A stretch of DNA of 11,364 bases from JANRKT01 sp033763355. Its GTDB lineage: Bacteria; Bacteroidota; Bacteroidia; Chitinophagales; Chitinophagaceae. Location of the stretch: positions 1 to 11,364 of the forward strand of contig JANRKT010000033.1 of assembly GCA_033763355.1 (NCBI GenBank), given 5' to 3'. Shown here one piece after another: positions 1 through 6,542 of the stretch. Every line of letters begins with the position of its first letter. Within the stretch, counting starts at the first letter, position 1. The notes below the pieces were generated by a model that saw nothing but the letters and a program-made list of their open reading frames with translations, did not search any database and was not told the DNA's origin. The translations under genes and the position numbers were made by a program.

Positions 1-166
1 CATATTTTCCTTGATTCATGGCCTAAGTAAAGCCATCGAAGGCAAGTTCCGTTCAAATCGTCACCGGTGAAAAATTGCTTCAAAGTCAATACAGTCAAGA
101 ATTTCAAAGAACTTTAGTTATTCTAAACGGGACATTTATGATTTTAAATAATTATATCCGGTTAAA

Positions 167-571
167 CTATTTTTTGATTCTTCGTTTTAACCATGCATCA
201 GTTTTCCGTATAAAGGGAGCATTTACATCCGTCAGGATGGCTTTGTCTATGGTAATAAGATAGCGGCAATTATTCTGAATGCATAAATCATACAGGTAAT
301 TATCCTCGGCGTCTTTCGCAATCATTAAAACATTCCTGGGAGTTTTGATAATAACAAACGGTGAGATCAACCGGATTACCTGATCAGCTTCTTTTAAAGT
401 AAACCCAAATCCCGATATAAGGGCTTCATGCACCTCACCAAGCAGGTAATTATCTGCATATACGAGCAAATTATTTTCAGAAATATAACGAAGAAGCGAG
501 GCTGTTTTAAAATGACCCGCATATTTTACCCATACACAACTATCAATGCAGCATTTTTGAAGCCCTTGCAT
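167..571 (-). CDS. PIN-domain toxin (VapC-like ribonuclease) of a type II toxin-antitoxin pair
   Basis: 134 residues, the usual size of a single PIN domain. Acidic residues expected for a PIN Mg2+ nuclease site are visible: D10 in the first strand (CIDSCVWVKYA), E46 in the helix after DNYLLGEVHEAL, D87 and D90/D95 in KDAEDNYLYDL, and D109 in YLITIDK. The KDxxDNYL...LI(T/S)xD layout is that of the COG1569/PIN_3 group of putative toxins. Family members cleave RNA in the cytoplasm and are neutralised by the partner gene. The ATG at 569-571 is chosen because any later start would remove the catalytic D10. The start lies inside the end of the upstream antitoxin gene (29-nt overlap), which implies translational coupling. 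The target RNA cannot be read from the sequence. Confidence 0.88.
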   Translation of the reverse strand: MQGLQKCCIDSCVWVKYAGHFKTASLLRYISENNLLVYADNYLLGEVHEALISGFGFTLKEADQVIRLISPFVIIKTPRNVLMIAKDAEDNYLYDLCIQNNCRYLITIDKAILTDVNAPFIRKTDAWLKRRIKK

Positions 572-803
572 GTCTTTTTCTGCGGATTGAAGTAATAAGG
601 CTTACGATTTCATCATCTGTTTTTTTGACAGCAGGTTTTTTCTTTTTAAGGCCTGATTCAAAAGCCTTCATTTCCTTTAATACGTCAGACGCAAACAACT
701 GAAGCCGCAGTAACTGTTTTTCCTCAGCAGAGAGTTTTTTTGCTGATGAGAGCACATTTCTGAATGCAGAACTCCTCTTTTTTATTTTTAAAGCCGCAGG
801 CAT
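543..803 (-). CDS. Putative antitoxin partner of the PIN toxin
   Basis: 86 residues, very rich in lysine and arginine. The N-terminal half (about residues 10-45) looks helical, with the pattern LSAEEKQLLRLQLF. A flexible KKKKPAVKK linker follows, then a C-terminal DDEIVSLITSIRRKRHAR segment. A small upstream gene whose tail carries a (D/E)EIV...(V/I)R motif and overlaps a PIN gene fits the antitoxin arrangement: the C-terminus would enter the toxin active site and the N-terminus would dimerise and bind the operon's own promoter. No ribbon-helix-helix or AbrB signature is clear, so the DNA-binding fold is not assigned. The ATG at 801-803 has no Shine-Dalgarno sequence. Antitoxin function is inferred from context and size. 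Confidence 0.72.
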   Translation of the reverse strand: MPAALKIKKRSSAFRNVLSSAKKLSAEEKQLLRLQLFASDVLKEMKAFESGLKKKKPAVKKTDDEIVSLITSIRRKRHARASKMLH

Positions 804-823
804 AAAGGGAAATATATTTACTG

Positions 824-836
824 TAAAGGTACTTTA
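824..836. promoter_or_regulatory. Candidate operator of the toxin-antitoxin operon
   Basis: A short inverted repeat, TAAAG-GTA-CTTTA, lies 21 bases upstream of the antitoxin start. On the minus strand it includes TACCTTTA, one mismatch from the Bacteroidota -7 element TAnnTTTG, so it could be both operator and core promoter. A further CTTTA at 848-852 repeats one arm, and a 10-bp palindrome AAATATATTT lies at 810-819. No convincing -33 TTTG was found. Autoregulation is known for this class of operon; the site itself is inference. Confidence 0.28.
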
Positions 837-974
837 ATTTTCTGTAGCTTTATACTATCAGTGATCCGAACACAGAGAGCAGAGACAAATAATCTTTTCT
901 ATATTTACCTTCCTTCCCTTCCGAATGCTGCATATTGCTTGTTTCCTTACTTATTGTGAAGAATTAAAAACTAC

Positions 975-980
975 AGGAGG
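975..980 (+). promoter_or_regulatory. Strong Shine-Dalgarno site of the amylase gene
   Basis: AGGAGG sits 6 nt before the ATG at 987, ideal spacing for a classical ribosome binding site. It fixes the start of the amylase. The other genes in the window have A/T-rich leaders without such a motif, as is normal for Bacteroidota. Confidence 0.8.
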
Positions 981-986
981 TGCACC

Positions 987-2306
987 ATGGGTGTAATAAT
1001 GCAGGCTTTTTACTGGGATTGCCCCAAACTGGATAACACGGAGTTTGAATGGTGGAACCACGTTAAAACAAAAGTTCCCGCACTTAAGCAGGCAGGTTTT
1101 ACAGCGCTTTGGCTGCCGCCTTTCAGCAAAGGCGCCAATATCGGCGGCATGTCAATGGGGTATGACCCTTATGATTTTTATGACCTTGGCGATATTAACC
1201 AAAAGGGATCAGTAAAAACATGGTTCGGATCAAAAGATGAACTCACTGAACTCATTAATGAGATACACCAAAACGGGATGGATGTATATGCAGATATGGT
1301 GCTGAACCATACCAATGGCGCTGATGAAGAAGAGGCAAGTCCCATTGATAATATTAAAAGATGGACGAAGTATAACCCGCTAAGCGGAAAGTTTGCAAGG
1401 GACTGGAGGCATTATCACCCCTCAGTATATGAAACGTGGGATGACATGGTATTTGAAGGCATGCCCGACCTCTGCCACAGGAACCCTTATGTATATACTG
1501 AATTGCTTGAATACGCAAGATGGTTGCTTGAAGATATTGGCGTGGATGGTTTCCGCTACGATTGCGTGAAAGGATACGGCGGATGGATGGTGAGGGCCAT
1601 ACAGGAATTAAGGGGCGTAAGAAACAACAAGCCATTCAAACCTTATGGGGTAGGCGAATGCTGGGACAGCGACCGCAGCATCCTTGACTGGCTGGATGAA
1701 ACCAACGCATGGAGCGATAATCCCGCAGGGGCATTTGATTTTCCCTTGCGCTACCGTTTAAAAGACCTCTGCCATCATTATGGTTTCAGTTTAAAAACAC
1801 TTGCAGCAAAAGGAACTATTTTAAAAGAAAGGCCTGAACTGGCTGTAACTTTTGTGGAGAACCATGATGTGGTGCGTTTAGACCCCATTGTATCAGAAAA
1901 AATGCTGGCCTATGCATTTATATTAACTCACGAAGGTTATCCCTGCGTGTTCTGGCAGGATTATTTTAACTGGAACCTTGCACAGGAAAACAGTAAAAAT
2001 GGTATTGCAGCATTGGTACAGGTTCATGAAAACCATGCAGGCGGTACTACTTCCGTTCTGCATGTTGACGATGACCTTTATATTATGCAGCGCAATGGTA
2101 CGGATAAACAAAAAGGGTTAATTTTTGTACTGAACAACCGGGGTGACTGGAATGGTGTTGCAGTAAAAACAAAATGGCCTGTTGCAAAATTTACTCCTGT
2201 TGCATGGAAAGGAAGTGAAGTGCCGGATGAGGAATTATCAGATGCACAGGGCAAAGCTGATTTCTGGGCCCCGCCAAGAGGATACGCTGTTTATATCCCC
2301 TCATAA
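987..2306 (+). CDS. Cytoplasmic alpha-amylase, GH13, resembling archaeal GH13_7 enzymes
   Basis: 439 residues with all GH13 conserved regions: I DMVLNH (103-108), V MPDLC (159-163), II DGFRYDCVK with R190 and nucleophile D192, III GVGECW with acid/base E224, IV FVENHD with D294. It should hydrolyse internal alpha-1,4 bonds of starch, glycogen or maltodextrins. The barrel fills about residues 1-350 and a beta-rich C domain the rest. Long blocks (VIMQAFYWD, SMGYDPYDFYDLG, DFPLRYR, AYAFILT.EG.P, HEN.AGGT) match what I recall of Pyrococcus/Thermococcus amylases, which CAZy places in GH13_7. Those are secreted; here the protein starts at the first barrel strand with no signal peptide, so it should stay in the cytoplasm. 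H144 and C163 of the archaeal metal site are kept, but the adjacent Cys pair is T150-W151. No sus-type genes are nearby. It converges with the next gene, leaving only 9 bases between stop codons. Confidence 0.93.
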   Translation: MGVIMQAFYWDCPKLDNTEFEWWNHVKTKVPALKQAGFTALWLPPFSKGANIGGMSMGYDPYDFYDLGDINQKGSVKTWFGSKDELTELINEIHQNGMDVYADMVLNHTNGADEEEASPIDNIKRWTKYNPLSGKFARDWRHYHPSVYETWDDMVFEGMPDLCHRNPYVYTELLEYARWLLEDIGVDGFRYDCVKGYGGWMVRAIQELRGVRNNKPFKPYGVGECWDSDRSILDWLDETNAWSDNPAGAFDFPLRYRLKDLCHHYGFSLKTLAAKGTILKERPELAVTFVENHDVVRLDPIVSEKMLAYAFILTHEGYPCVFWQDYFNWNLAQENSKNGIAALVQVHENHAGGTTSVLHVDDDLYIMQRNGTDKQKGLIFVLNNRGDWNGVAVKTKWPVAKFTPVAWKGSEVPDEELSDAQGKADFWAPPRGYAVYIPS

Positions 2307-2315
2307 TCATATTGT

Positions 2316-3341
2316 TTACTTCAGCGCTGCTTCATCCTTCCTGATGCTGAGCCTGTACCGCATAATGATATCATCGTTGTACATGATGTGGAGCCATTCC
2401 ATATCCGCTGATTCAACAGCATATTGATACCGGATTTTTCTTCCCTGCACTACAGCAACAGGGTTCACGAACGCCCATGCGGCTGATCGCTGCAAAACTA
2501 AAGAATCAAAGAATGGGTCAGAAGCAATCCCTTTGTCTTTATAAATATCACTCACCTGCAGCTCCAGCCTTATGGTGTCACCTACCGATGCCTCAATAAT
2601 TCCGCCGGATGGTTTGAAGGAAACAATACTGTATTTGCTGAATGACTTGTGTTTGAAAGGTGTTTGGTTGAATTCCCTGGGAACGGGCAAACCGGGCATC
2701 AATGTCCAGTACGGGTCTTCAGGATAATGATCTTTAATAAAAAGTTCCGGCGGGGTTAAAAAATAATAATCGTTGTACTGTTTTATAAATTCATTGCTTG
2801 AATAAGTGCTGTGGCCGCTTGCCCATGTCACATCCAGTAAATGCCATGCAGTATCCAGAAAAACCGCATTCCACGAATGATTGGAGCGGAATTTTGTGCT
2901 GTTGCGGTACATGTTACCTTTTGCATAGCCACTTATGATCTCCGATTTCACCCCCGCATAATCACAAAGAATTTTAAAGAGCCTTGCATAGCCGTCGCAC
3001 ACGGCCGACCGCTTTTTTAAAACTCTTTTGGCAATATCTTCATTTACTCTCCTGAGCTCAAAAGTGGTATCAGCTTCTTCGGGAATAAACAAGTCTGAAG
3101 AAGTATTTCTGCTGTTGCCCGGCACACGGTAAGCAATGTTTTCAGTAATCCATCTGAAAATGGCCCTTACTTTTTCAAGATCAGTTTTGCAAAAACTGGT
3201 AAGGCGGTAAGCCAGCATTTCAGGCGAATCAGCATCTATATTTTGCACCTCACGGTCTATATGGTTAAAATGAGAAGGAAGTTTTTGCGCACCGGCAAAA
3301 ACAGATGACAATACAAACGCTATGCAAAACAACATTCTCAT
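2316..3341 (-). CDS. Exported transglutaminase-like (papain-fold) protein
   Basis: 341 residues. A signal peptide is clear: MRMLFCIAFVLSSVFAGAQ, with an AxA-type cut after A18, so the protein is periplasmic or exported. The transglutaminase-like core covers about residues 40-185 and shows the complete Cys-His-Asp triad in order: C115 in SAVCDGYARLF, H155 in NHSWNAVF, D170 in HLLDVTWASG. Proteins with this core act as cysteine proteases, peptide N-glycanases or cross-linking enzymes; the substrate cannot be told here. About residues 230-341 form a separate beta-rich C-terminal part that I do not recognise. ATG at 3339-3341 is used; a second Met two codons later (3335) would serve equally. It lies downstream of the PLP enzyme on the same strand, 87 bases away, and probably has its own promoter. 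Confidence 0.85.
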   Translation of the reverse strand: MRMLFCIAFVLSSVFAGAQKLPSHFNHIDREVQNIDADSPEMLAYRLTSFCKTDLEKVRAIFRWITENIAYRVPGNSRNTSSDLFIPEEADTTFELRRVNEDIAKRVLKKRSAVCDGYARLFKILCDYAGVKSEIISGYAKGNMYRNSTKFRSNHSWNAVFLDTAWHLLDVTWASGHSTYSSNEFIKQYNDYYFLTPPELFIKDHYPEDPYWTLMPGLPVPREFNQTPFKHKSFSKYSIVSFKPSGGIIEASVGDTIRLELQVSDIYKDKGIASDPFFDSLVLQRSAAWAFVNPVAVVQGRKIRYQYAVESADMEWLHIMYNDDIIMRYRLSIRKDEAALK

Positions 3342-3428
3342 GCTCCGGAAAGAGTAAAAATAATTTCGGCGAAACCAACTCTAATTTCCGAATTTTTTGG
3401 ATTATAATTTATCCGTTTATGTAAGGAT

Positions 3429-4379
3429 TTACCGTGGCCCAAAAAGTTTAGCCAGTTTTTCGAGGTCCGCATTTCCGCCGGACAAGATGATACCCATTCT
3501 TTTGCCTGAAAATTTATCCAGGTTTTTTAATACTGCTGCAAGTGGAACAGCGCCTGAGGGCTCCACAATAATTTTCATCCTTTCCCATATCAGCCGCATG
3601 GCTGCAGTAATTTCCTCATCTGTTACGGTAATGATGTCTTTTACATTTTCTTTAATGATAGCGAAAGTCTTTTCACAAAGGTTTGTAAGCAGTCCGTCTG
3701 CAATGGTATTGGCCTGCGAAGCTTCAATCTTACCGCTTTGCAGGGAACGGTAAGCATCGTCTGCACCTGCCGGCTCAGCAGCTATTACAACTGTACCTGG
3801 TGAAAAATATTTTGCTGCCAATGCAGTGCCGCTTAACAATCCGCCGCCGCCAACGGGGGCCATAATAATATCCGGCGCAAGTATTTCTTCAATTAGTTCT
3901 TTTGCTGCGGTAGCCTGGCCGGTGATTACATTGTAATTATCGAAAGGATGAATTTCCGTCGCACCTGTTTCAGCAATTACTTTCGCCAATGTGGTTTCCC
4001 TTGACTGAAGTGTCGGCTCACATTCAAAAATATTTCCTCCATATCCCTCTACTCCTTTCTTTTTAATTGCAGGTGCTGTACGCGGCATTACGATATATGA
4101 TTTTGTATTGAGGATTTTTGCCGCCCTTGCAATAGCCTGTGCATGGTTTCCCGAAGAGTGTGTTGCTATCCCTTTATTCAATTGTTCTTTTGTTAAAGAT
4201 AAAGACGCATTCATTGCCCCTCTTGCTTTGAAAGCGCCAACCTTCTGAAAATTCTCACATTTAAAAAAGATTGTACATCCCGCCATTTCATCAATGGCAT
4301 TACATGTCATTACCGGTGTGCGGTGAATGTAAGGTTTAATGCGTTCGTGTGCCTGTTGAATATTTTGCCCTGTAACCAT
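3429..4379 (-). CDS. PLP-dependent serine racemase / threonine dehydratase-like enzyme (fold type II)
   Basis: 316 residues from the ATG at 4377-4379; an in-frame TTG two codons upstream (4385) is possible but less likely. Visible PLP features are Schiff-base K51 in AFKARGA, SSGNHAQ (75-81), the phosphate-cup glycines PVGGGGLLSG (177-180), and S300 in LSGGN for the pyridine nitrogen. There is no C-terminal ACT-like regulatory domain, so it is not the long biosynthetic IlvA form; it matches the short catabolic dehydratase and serine racemase group. S76, equivalent to the re-face base of eukaryotic serine racemase, and the divalent-metal ligands E202, A206 and D208 (EPAGADD) are present. Likely reactions are dehydration of L-Thr/L-Ser to 2-oxo acids plus ammonia, and/or serine racemisation. 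It is cytoplasmic. No amino-acid pathway genes flank it, so substrate choice stays open. Confidence 0.9.
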   Translation of the reverse strand: MVTGQNIQQAHERIKPYIHRTPVMTCNAIDEMAGCTIFFKCENFQKVGAFKARGAMNASLSLTKEQLNKGIATHSSGNHAQAIARAAKILNTKSYIVMPRTAPAIKKKGVEGYGGNIFECEPTLQSRETTLAKVIAETGATEIHPFDNYNVITGQATAAKELIEEILAPDIIMAPVGGGGLLSGTALAAKYFSPGTVVIAAEPAGADDAYRSLQSGKIEASQANTIADGLLTNLCEKTFAIIKENVKDIITVTDEEITAAMRLIWERMKIIVEPSGAVPLAAVLKNLDKFSGKRMGIILSGGNADLEKLAKLFGPR

Positions 4380-4399
4380 ACTCAATTAAAGTATTGAAG

Positions 4400-4432
4400 C
4401 AAAGTAATGAATTAAGGGGCTAAATTCATCAA
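4400..4432 (-). promoter_or_regulatory. Candidate promoter of the PLP enzyme gene
   Basis: On the minus strand, TTACTTTG (4400-4407) differs by one base from the Bacteroidota -7 element TAnnTTTG. A TTG lies 22 bases upstream of it (4430-4432), close to the usual -33 spacing. Transcription would start near 4394, giving a leader of about 15 nt before the ATG at 4379. This is a motif match only. Confidence 0.3.
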
Positions 4433-4461
4433 TCAGGAAAATTTAATCTTACACATTTATT

Positions 4462-5175
4462 TTAAACGCTTTCATGCTTTTTAAAGCCGGTTTTGCGGAT
4501 TAAATACAACCCAATAATAATCAGCCACAGCAACCAAACTGTGCTGCCTGTAAAACCTGCCATATCCCAAACAGGAAAACCGGGAATTACCGTAGCCAGC
4601 AATTCGGCCTGAGCTATGAAGTAAATTACTGATGCAGCGATTCCAAAATGACTGATCCATTGGGGAATTAGTTTTGATTTCTTCAAAGCCAATGAAGTCA
4701 TAATTGTCCAGGTAATGGTAAATAGTTGCCCGATATGTTCCCCCAGCAATACACCACCATACTGGTGCACCACCCTGAAAATGGACTTCAAAGAACTTTG
4801 AACAACCGGATCATGGGTTGCATGATATTCGTTGGCCAGTACAGGCACTACAAACACCCAACGCAACAGGCCGATCAACTGCACAACGATGGAAATGATG
4901 CCAATAGTGGTTGTCCATCCCATATAATGTATTTTATTTTCCAGTTGCTGTCCGGTGAGTTTGTAAGCAACCAGCAAAGGCAGGCCCAGCAGGGCAAAAG
5001 CAAGCCAGATAAATATAAGACCGGGGCCTGCTTTATGAAATTCATGTAAAATGACTCCTGCATCTTCCCGCAGTATATCCGGGTAACTGAATGTGATGGT
5101 GAGAATAGTGTAAGGCACAAGCACACCCATAGCGCCGGTTATCATCAGTATCCCTGCAGTTCGTAATGATTTCAT
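4462..5175 (-). CDS. Six-helix inner-membrane protein, DUF4386-like
   Basis: 237 residues. Six hydrophobic segments can be read at about 5-28, 50-72, 87-110, 140-164, 175-197 and 207-226, with a positively charged C-terminus (RKTGFKKHESV), so it is an integral inner-membrane protein. The later half (GQLFTITWTIMTS...KSKLIPQWISHFGIAASVIYF) follows the pattern I associate with DUF4386, a family of unknown function; this assignment is by eye. There is no signal peptide or catalytic motif. It begins 8 nt after the stop codon of the upstream exported protein and is surely co-transcribed with it; together with the Crp-like gene further upstream this suggests a small regulated envelope unit. The function is unknown. 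Confidence 0.75.
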   Translation of the reverse strand: MKSLRTAGILMITGAMGVLVPYTILTITFSYPDILREDAGVILHEFHKAGPGLIFIWLAFALLGLPLLVAYKLTGQQLENKIHYMGWTTTIGIISIVVQLIGLLRWVFVVPVLANEYHATHDPVVQSSLKSIFRVVHQYGGVLLGEHIGQLFTITWTIMTSLALKKSKLIPQWISHFGIAASVIYFIAQAELLATVIPGFPVWDMAGFTGSTVWLLWLIIIGLYLIRKTGFKKHESV

Positions 5176-5183
5176 ATGTTTTT

Positions 5184-5636
5184 TTAAAAGCTGAATGAAT
5201 AACTGATTCCAGGTGTTGGATTAATTTGCAGACTTTGTCCCTTTGCGGTAATGGCGATGGCGCCAATCCTGAAGTTGAGACCTTTCCAGATCATCCAGCG
5301 GAAACCTGCTTCAACACCTAATGCATTTTTATCTTCATAATCTCTGTTAAGTCCACGCAGATAGGATGCGCCTGCATAAAACGATGAAGGGATTTCTTTT
5401 TTATCTACCGGCAGGAACCAAAAGGTCAACCCGGTTTTTATAAATTGGGTGGTAACACCCGAAGTAAAGTTGGTAACATAGTAGCCGCCATGTACCGATA
5501 CTTGTTTGTACCGGTATTCCAACCCTATAGACGGGTTGCGAAAACCATTAATACTTAGTTCCTGTTTGGAAAACCTGCTCTGTGAAAAGCCGGAAACTGA
5601 TGCTAATAAAAAGATGCTGAGAATTGTTTGTTTCAT
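5184..5636 (-). CDS. Small exported protein, probable outer-membrane beta-barrel
   Basis: 150 residues from the ATG at 5634-5636, chosen because it gives a compact signal peptide (MKQTILSIFLLASVSGFSQ, cut near residue 18). In-frame starts at 5651 (ATG) and 5666 would add 5 or 10 residues. The mature part alternates polar and aromatic/hydrophobic residues (SIGLEYRYKQVSVHGGYYV, TGLTFWFLPV, FYAGASYLRG, LGVEAGFRWMIW, LNFRIGAIAI) and ends in ISYSFSF. A terminal Phe in a beta-strand is the usual signal for outer-membrane barrel insertion. About eight strands would fit the length. I cannot name a family. It is the first gene of a pair with the DUF4386-like protein (8-nt gap) and follows a Crp-like regulator. 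Confidence 0.7.
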   Translation of the reverse strand: MKQTILSIFLLASVSGFSQSRFSKQELSINGFRNPSIGLEYRYKQVSVHGGYYVTNFTSGVTTQFIKTGLTFWFLPVDKKEIPSSFYAGASYLRGLNRDYEDKNALGVEAGFRWMIWKGLNFRIGAIAITAKGQSLQINPTPGISYSFSF

Positions 5637-5668
5637 GTGTATATTTTTCATTGTTTTTTTGGTCACAT

Positions 5669-5726
5669 GGAATTCACCATAAAAATTTTCATTGTGGTTG
5701 GCAGGAATTTGACCGAAAATTTTTAT
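5669..5726. repeat. Paired repeat upstream of the exported-protein gene, possible operator
   Basis: ATAAAAATTTTC at 5679-5690 is an exact reverse complement of GAAAATTTTTAT at 5715-5726 (12-bp arms, 24-base spacer). The same stretch also reads as an imperfect direct repeat: GGAATT-n-ACC followed by AAAATTTT starts at 5669 and again at 5704, 35 bases apart. It occupies the gap between the Crp-like gene and the start of the exported-protein gene, just upstream of the latter. A binding-site pair for a regulator is the simplest reading; a weak A/T-rich terminator hairpin for the Crp-like gene is the alternative. Both are inference. Confidence 0.5.
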
Positions 5727-5807
5727 AGTTCATTTCATATCGTTTATTTTACGACACAAAACTGCGCTTTGTAAAACGGGCGGGAAAGGACAAATGTCTA
5801 AAAGCGG

Positions 5808-6371
5808 TCACCTGATCTTATTTCTTATCCTGCTCAGGTGGCGGGGGGTTATTCCTAAAGTAGAAGCGAGGAACTGCAAAGGGAGCTGTTGCAGCAATTG
5901 TGGCTCCTTTTCCAATAAATTGGTATAACGTTCTTCGGCCGATTGGGTGAGAAGGCTAAACCGGCTTTCATCAATACAAACAATCTGGTGTTCGAGAATG
6001 GAAATATAAAAATCTTTAAAGCCCGGAACAGACGATTTTAGTTTGTCAAAATCATTCTTATGAATTAACCATAATTCAGCATCGGTTACTGCTCTTATGT
6101 TTTCCTGTGCAGGTCTTTTCTGTAAAAAACTGAGGAGTGAAGCAGCAAAACCATTTTGTCCCACCACATAAGTAGTTATTTCTTTACCATCCTGGTTGTA
6201 GAAATACTGTAACACTCCCTTTTCAATAAAAGCAAGCCAGGGACTATGCTTACCCTCGCTGGCAAAATACTCTCCCCTTTCTAATTGCCCTGGTTTGAAA
6301 CAGGCTAAGATTTTATCAATTTCCTGTTCCTCAAACCTGAGCGATTTAAAAAGTTCTTTTAATACTTGCAT
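5808..6371 (-). CDS. Crp/Fnr-family transcriptional regulator
   Basis: 187 residues. The N-terminal cyclic-nucleotide-binding-type beta roll covers about residues 7-115 (ERGEYFASEGKHSPWLAFIEKGVLQYFYNQDGK). A dimer helix follows at about 116-150 (FYISILEHQIVCIDESRFSLL...SAEERYTNLL). A short helix-turn-helix closes the protein at about 162-185 (LPLQFLASTLGITPRHLSRIR). The canonical cAMP-binding arginine/serine motif and the Cys cluster of Fnr are not seen, so the signal is unknown. This layout is common in Bacteroidota. It is encoded first of five minus-strand genes, divergent from the TraB-family gene across a 171-base gap. It probably controls its neighbours, the exported-protein pair downstream being the most likely target given the repeat in between. 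Confidence 0.9.
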   Translation of the reverse strand: MQVLKELFKSLRFEEQEIDKILACFKPGQLERGEYFASEGKHSPWLAFIEKGVLQYFYNQDGKEITTYVVGQNGFAASLLSFLQKRPAQENIRAVTDAELWLIHKNDFDKLKSSVPGFKDFYISILEHQIVCIDESRFSLLTQSAEERYTNLLEKEPQLLQQLPLQFLASTLGITPRHLSRIRNKIR

Positions 6372-6542
6372 CTTGTCATTAAAGAGTATTCAATTTAAAT
6401 AGAAACAGGTAAATGTTGCTCCCGCCAGCATTCTTTGTATAGAAAATATTTTTTCTTTTTTGTAATTCTGAAGCATGACCTGCAACCAATTTGATGTTAA
6501 CCGCCCGGGCTTTTCATTAACTGTTTAAATAAATAAGAAAAA

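Noticed and set aside
1..70. Open + strand frame ending in TGA at 68-70 with a basic ending (KFRSNRHR)
   Set aside because: Only 23 codons are in view and no family can be recognised; it could be the tail of a gene outside the window or chance.
75..263. 62-codon open frame on the + strand
   Set aside because: Lacks family features, has an unlikely composition and overlaps the end of the PIN toxin gene on the other strand.
1354..1635. 93-codon antisense frame inside the amylase gene
   Set aside because: Antisense to strongly conserved GH13 sequence; composition looks like a reverse-frame artefact.
2322..2329. Palindrome CAGCGCTG near the convergent gene ends, considered as a terminator
   Set aside because: Lies inside the transglutaminase-like gene, has no loop and no T-run.
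6434..6470. TTTG at 6434 with TAATTCTG at 6463 as a promoter for the TraB-family gene
   Set aside because: The 25-base spacer is too long for the usual Bacteroidota arrangement of about 19-22 bases.
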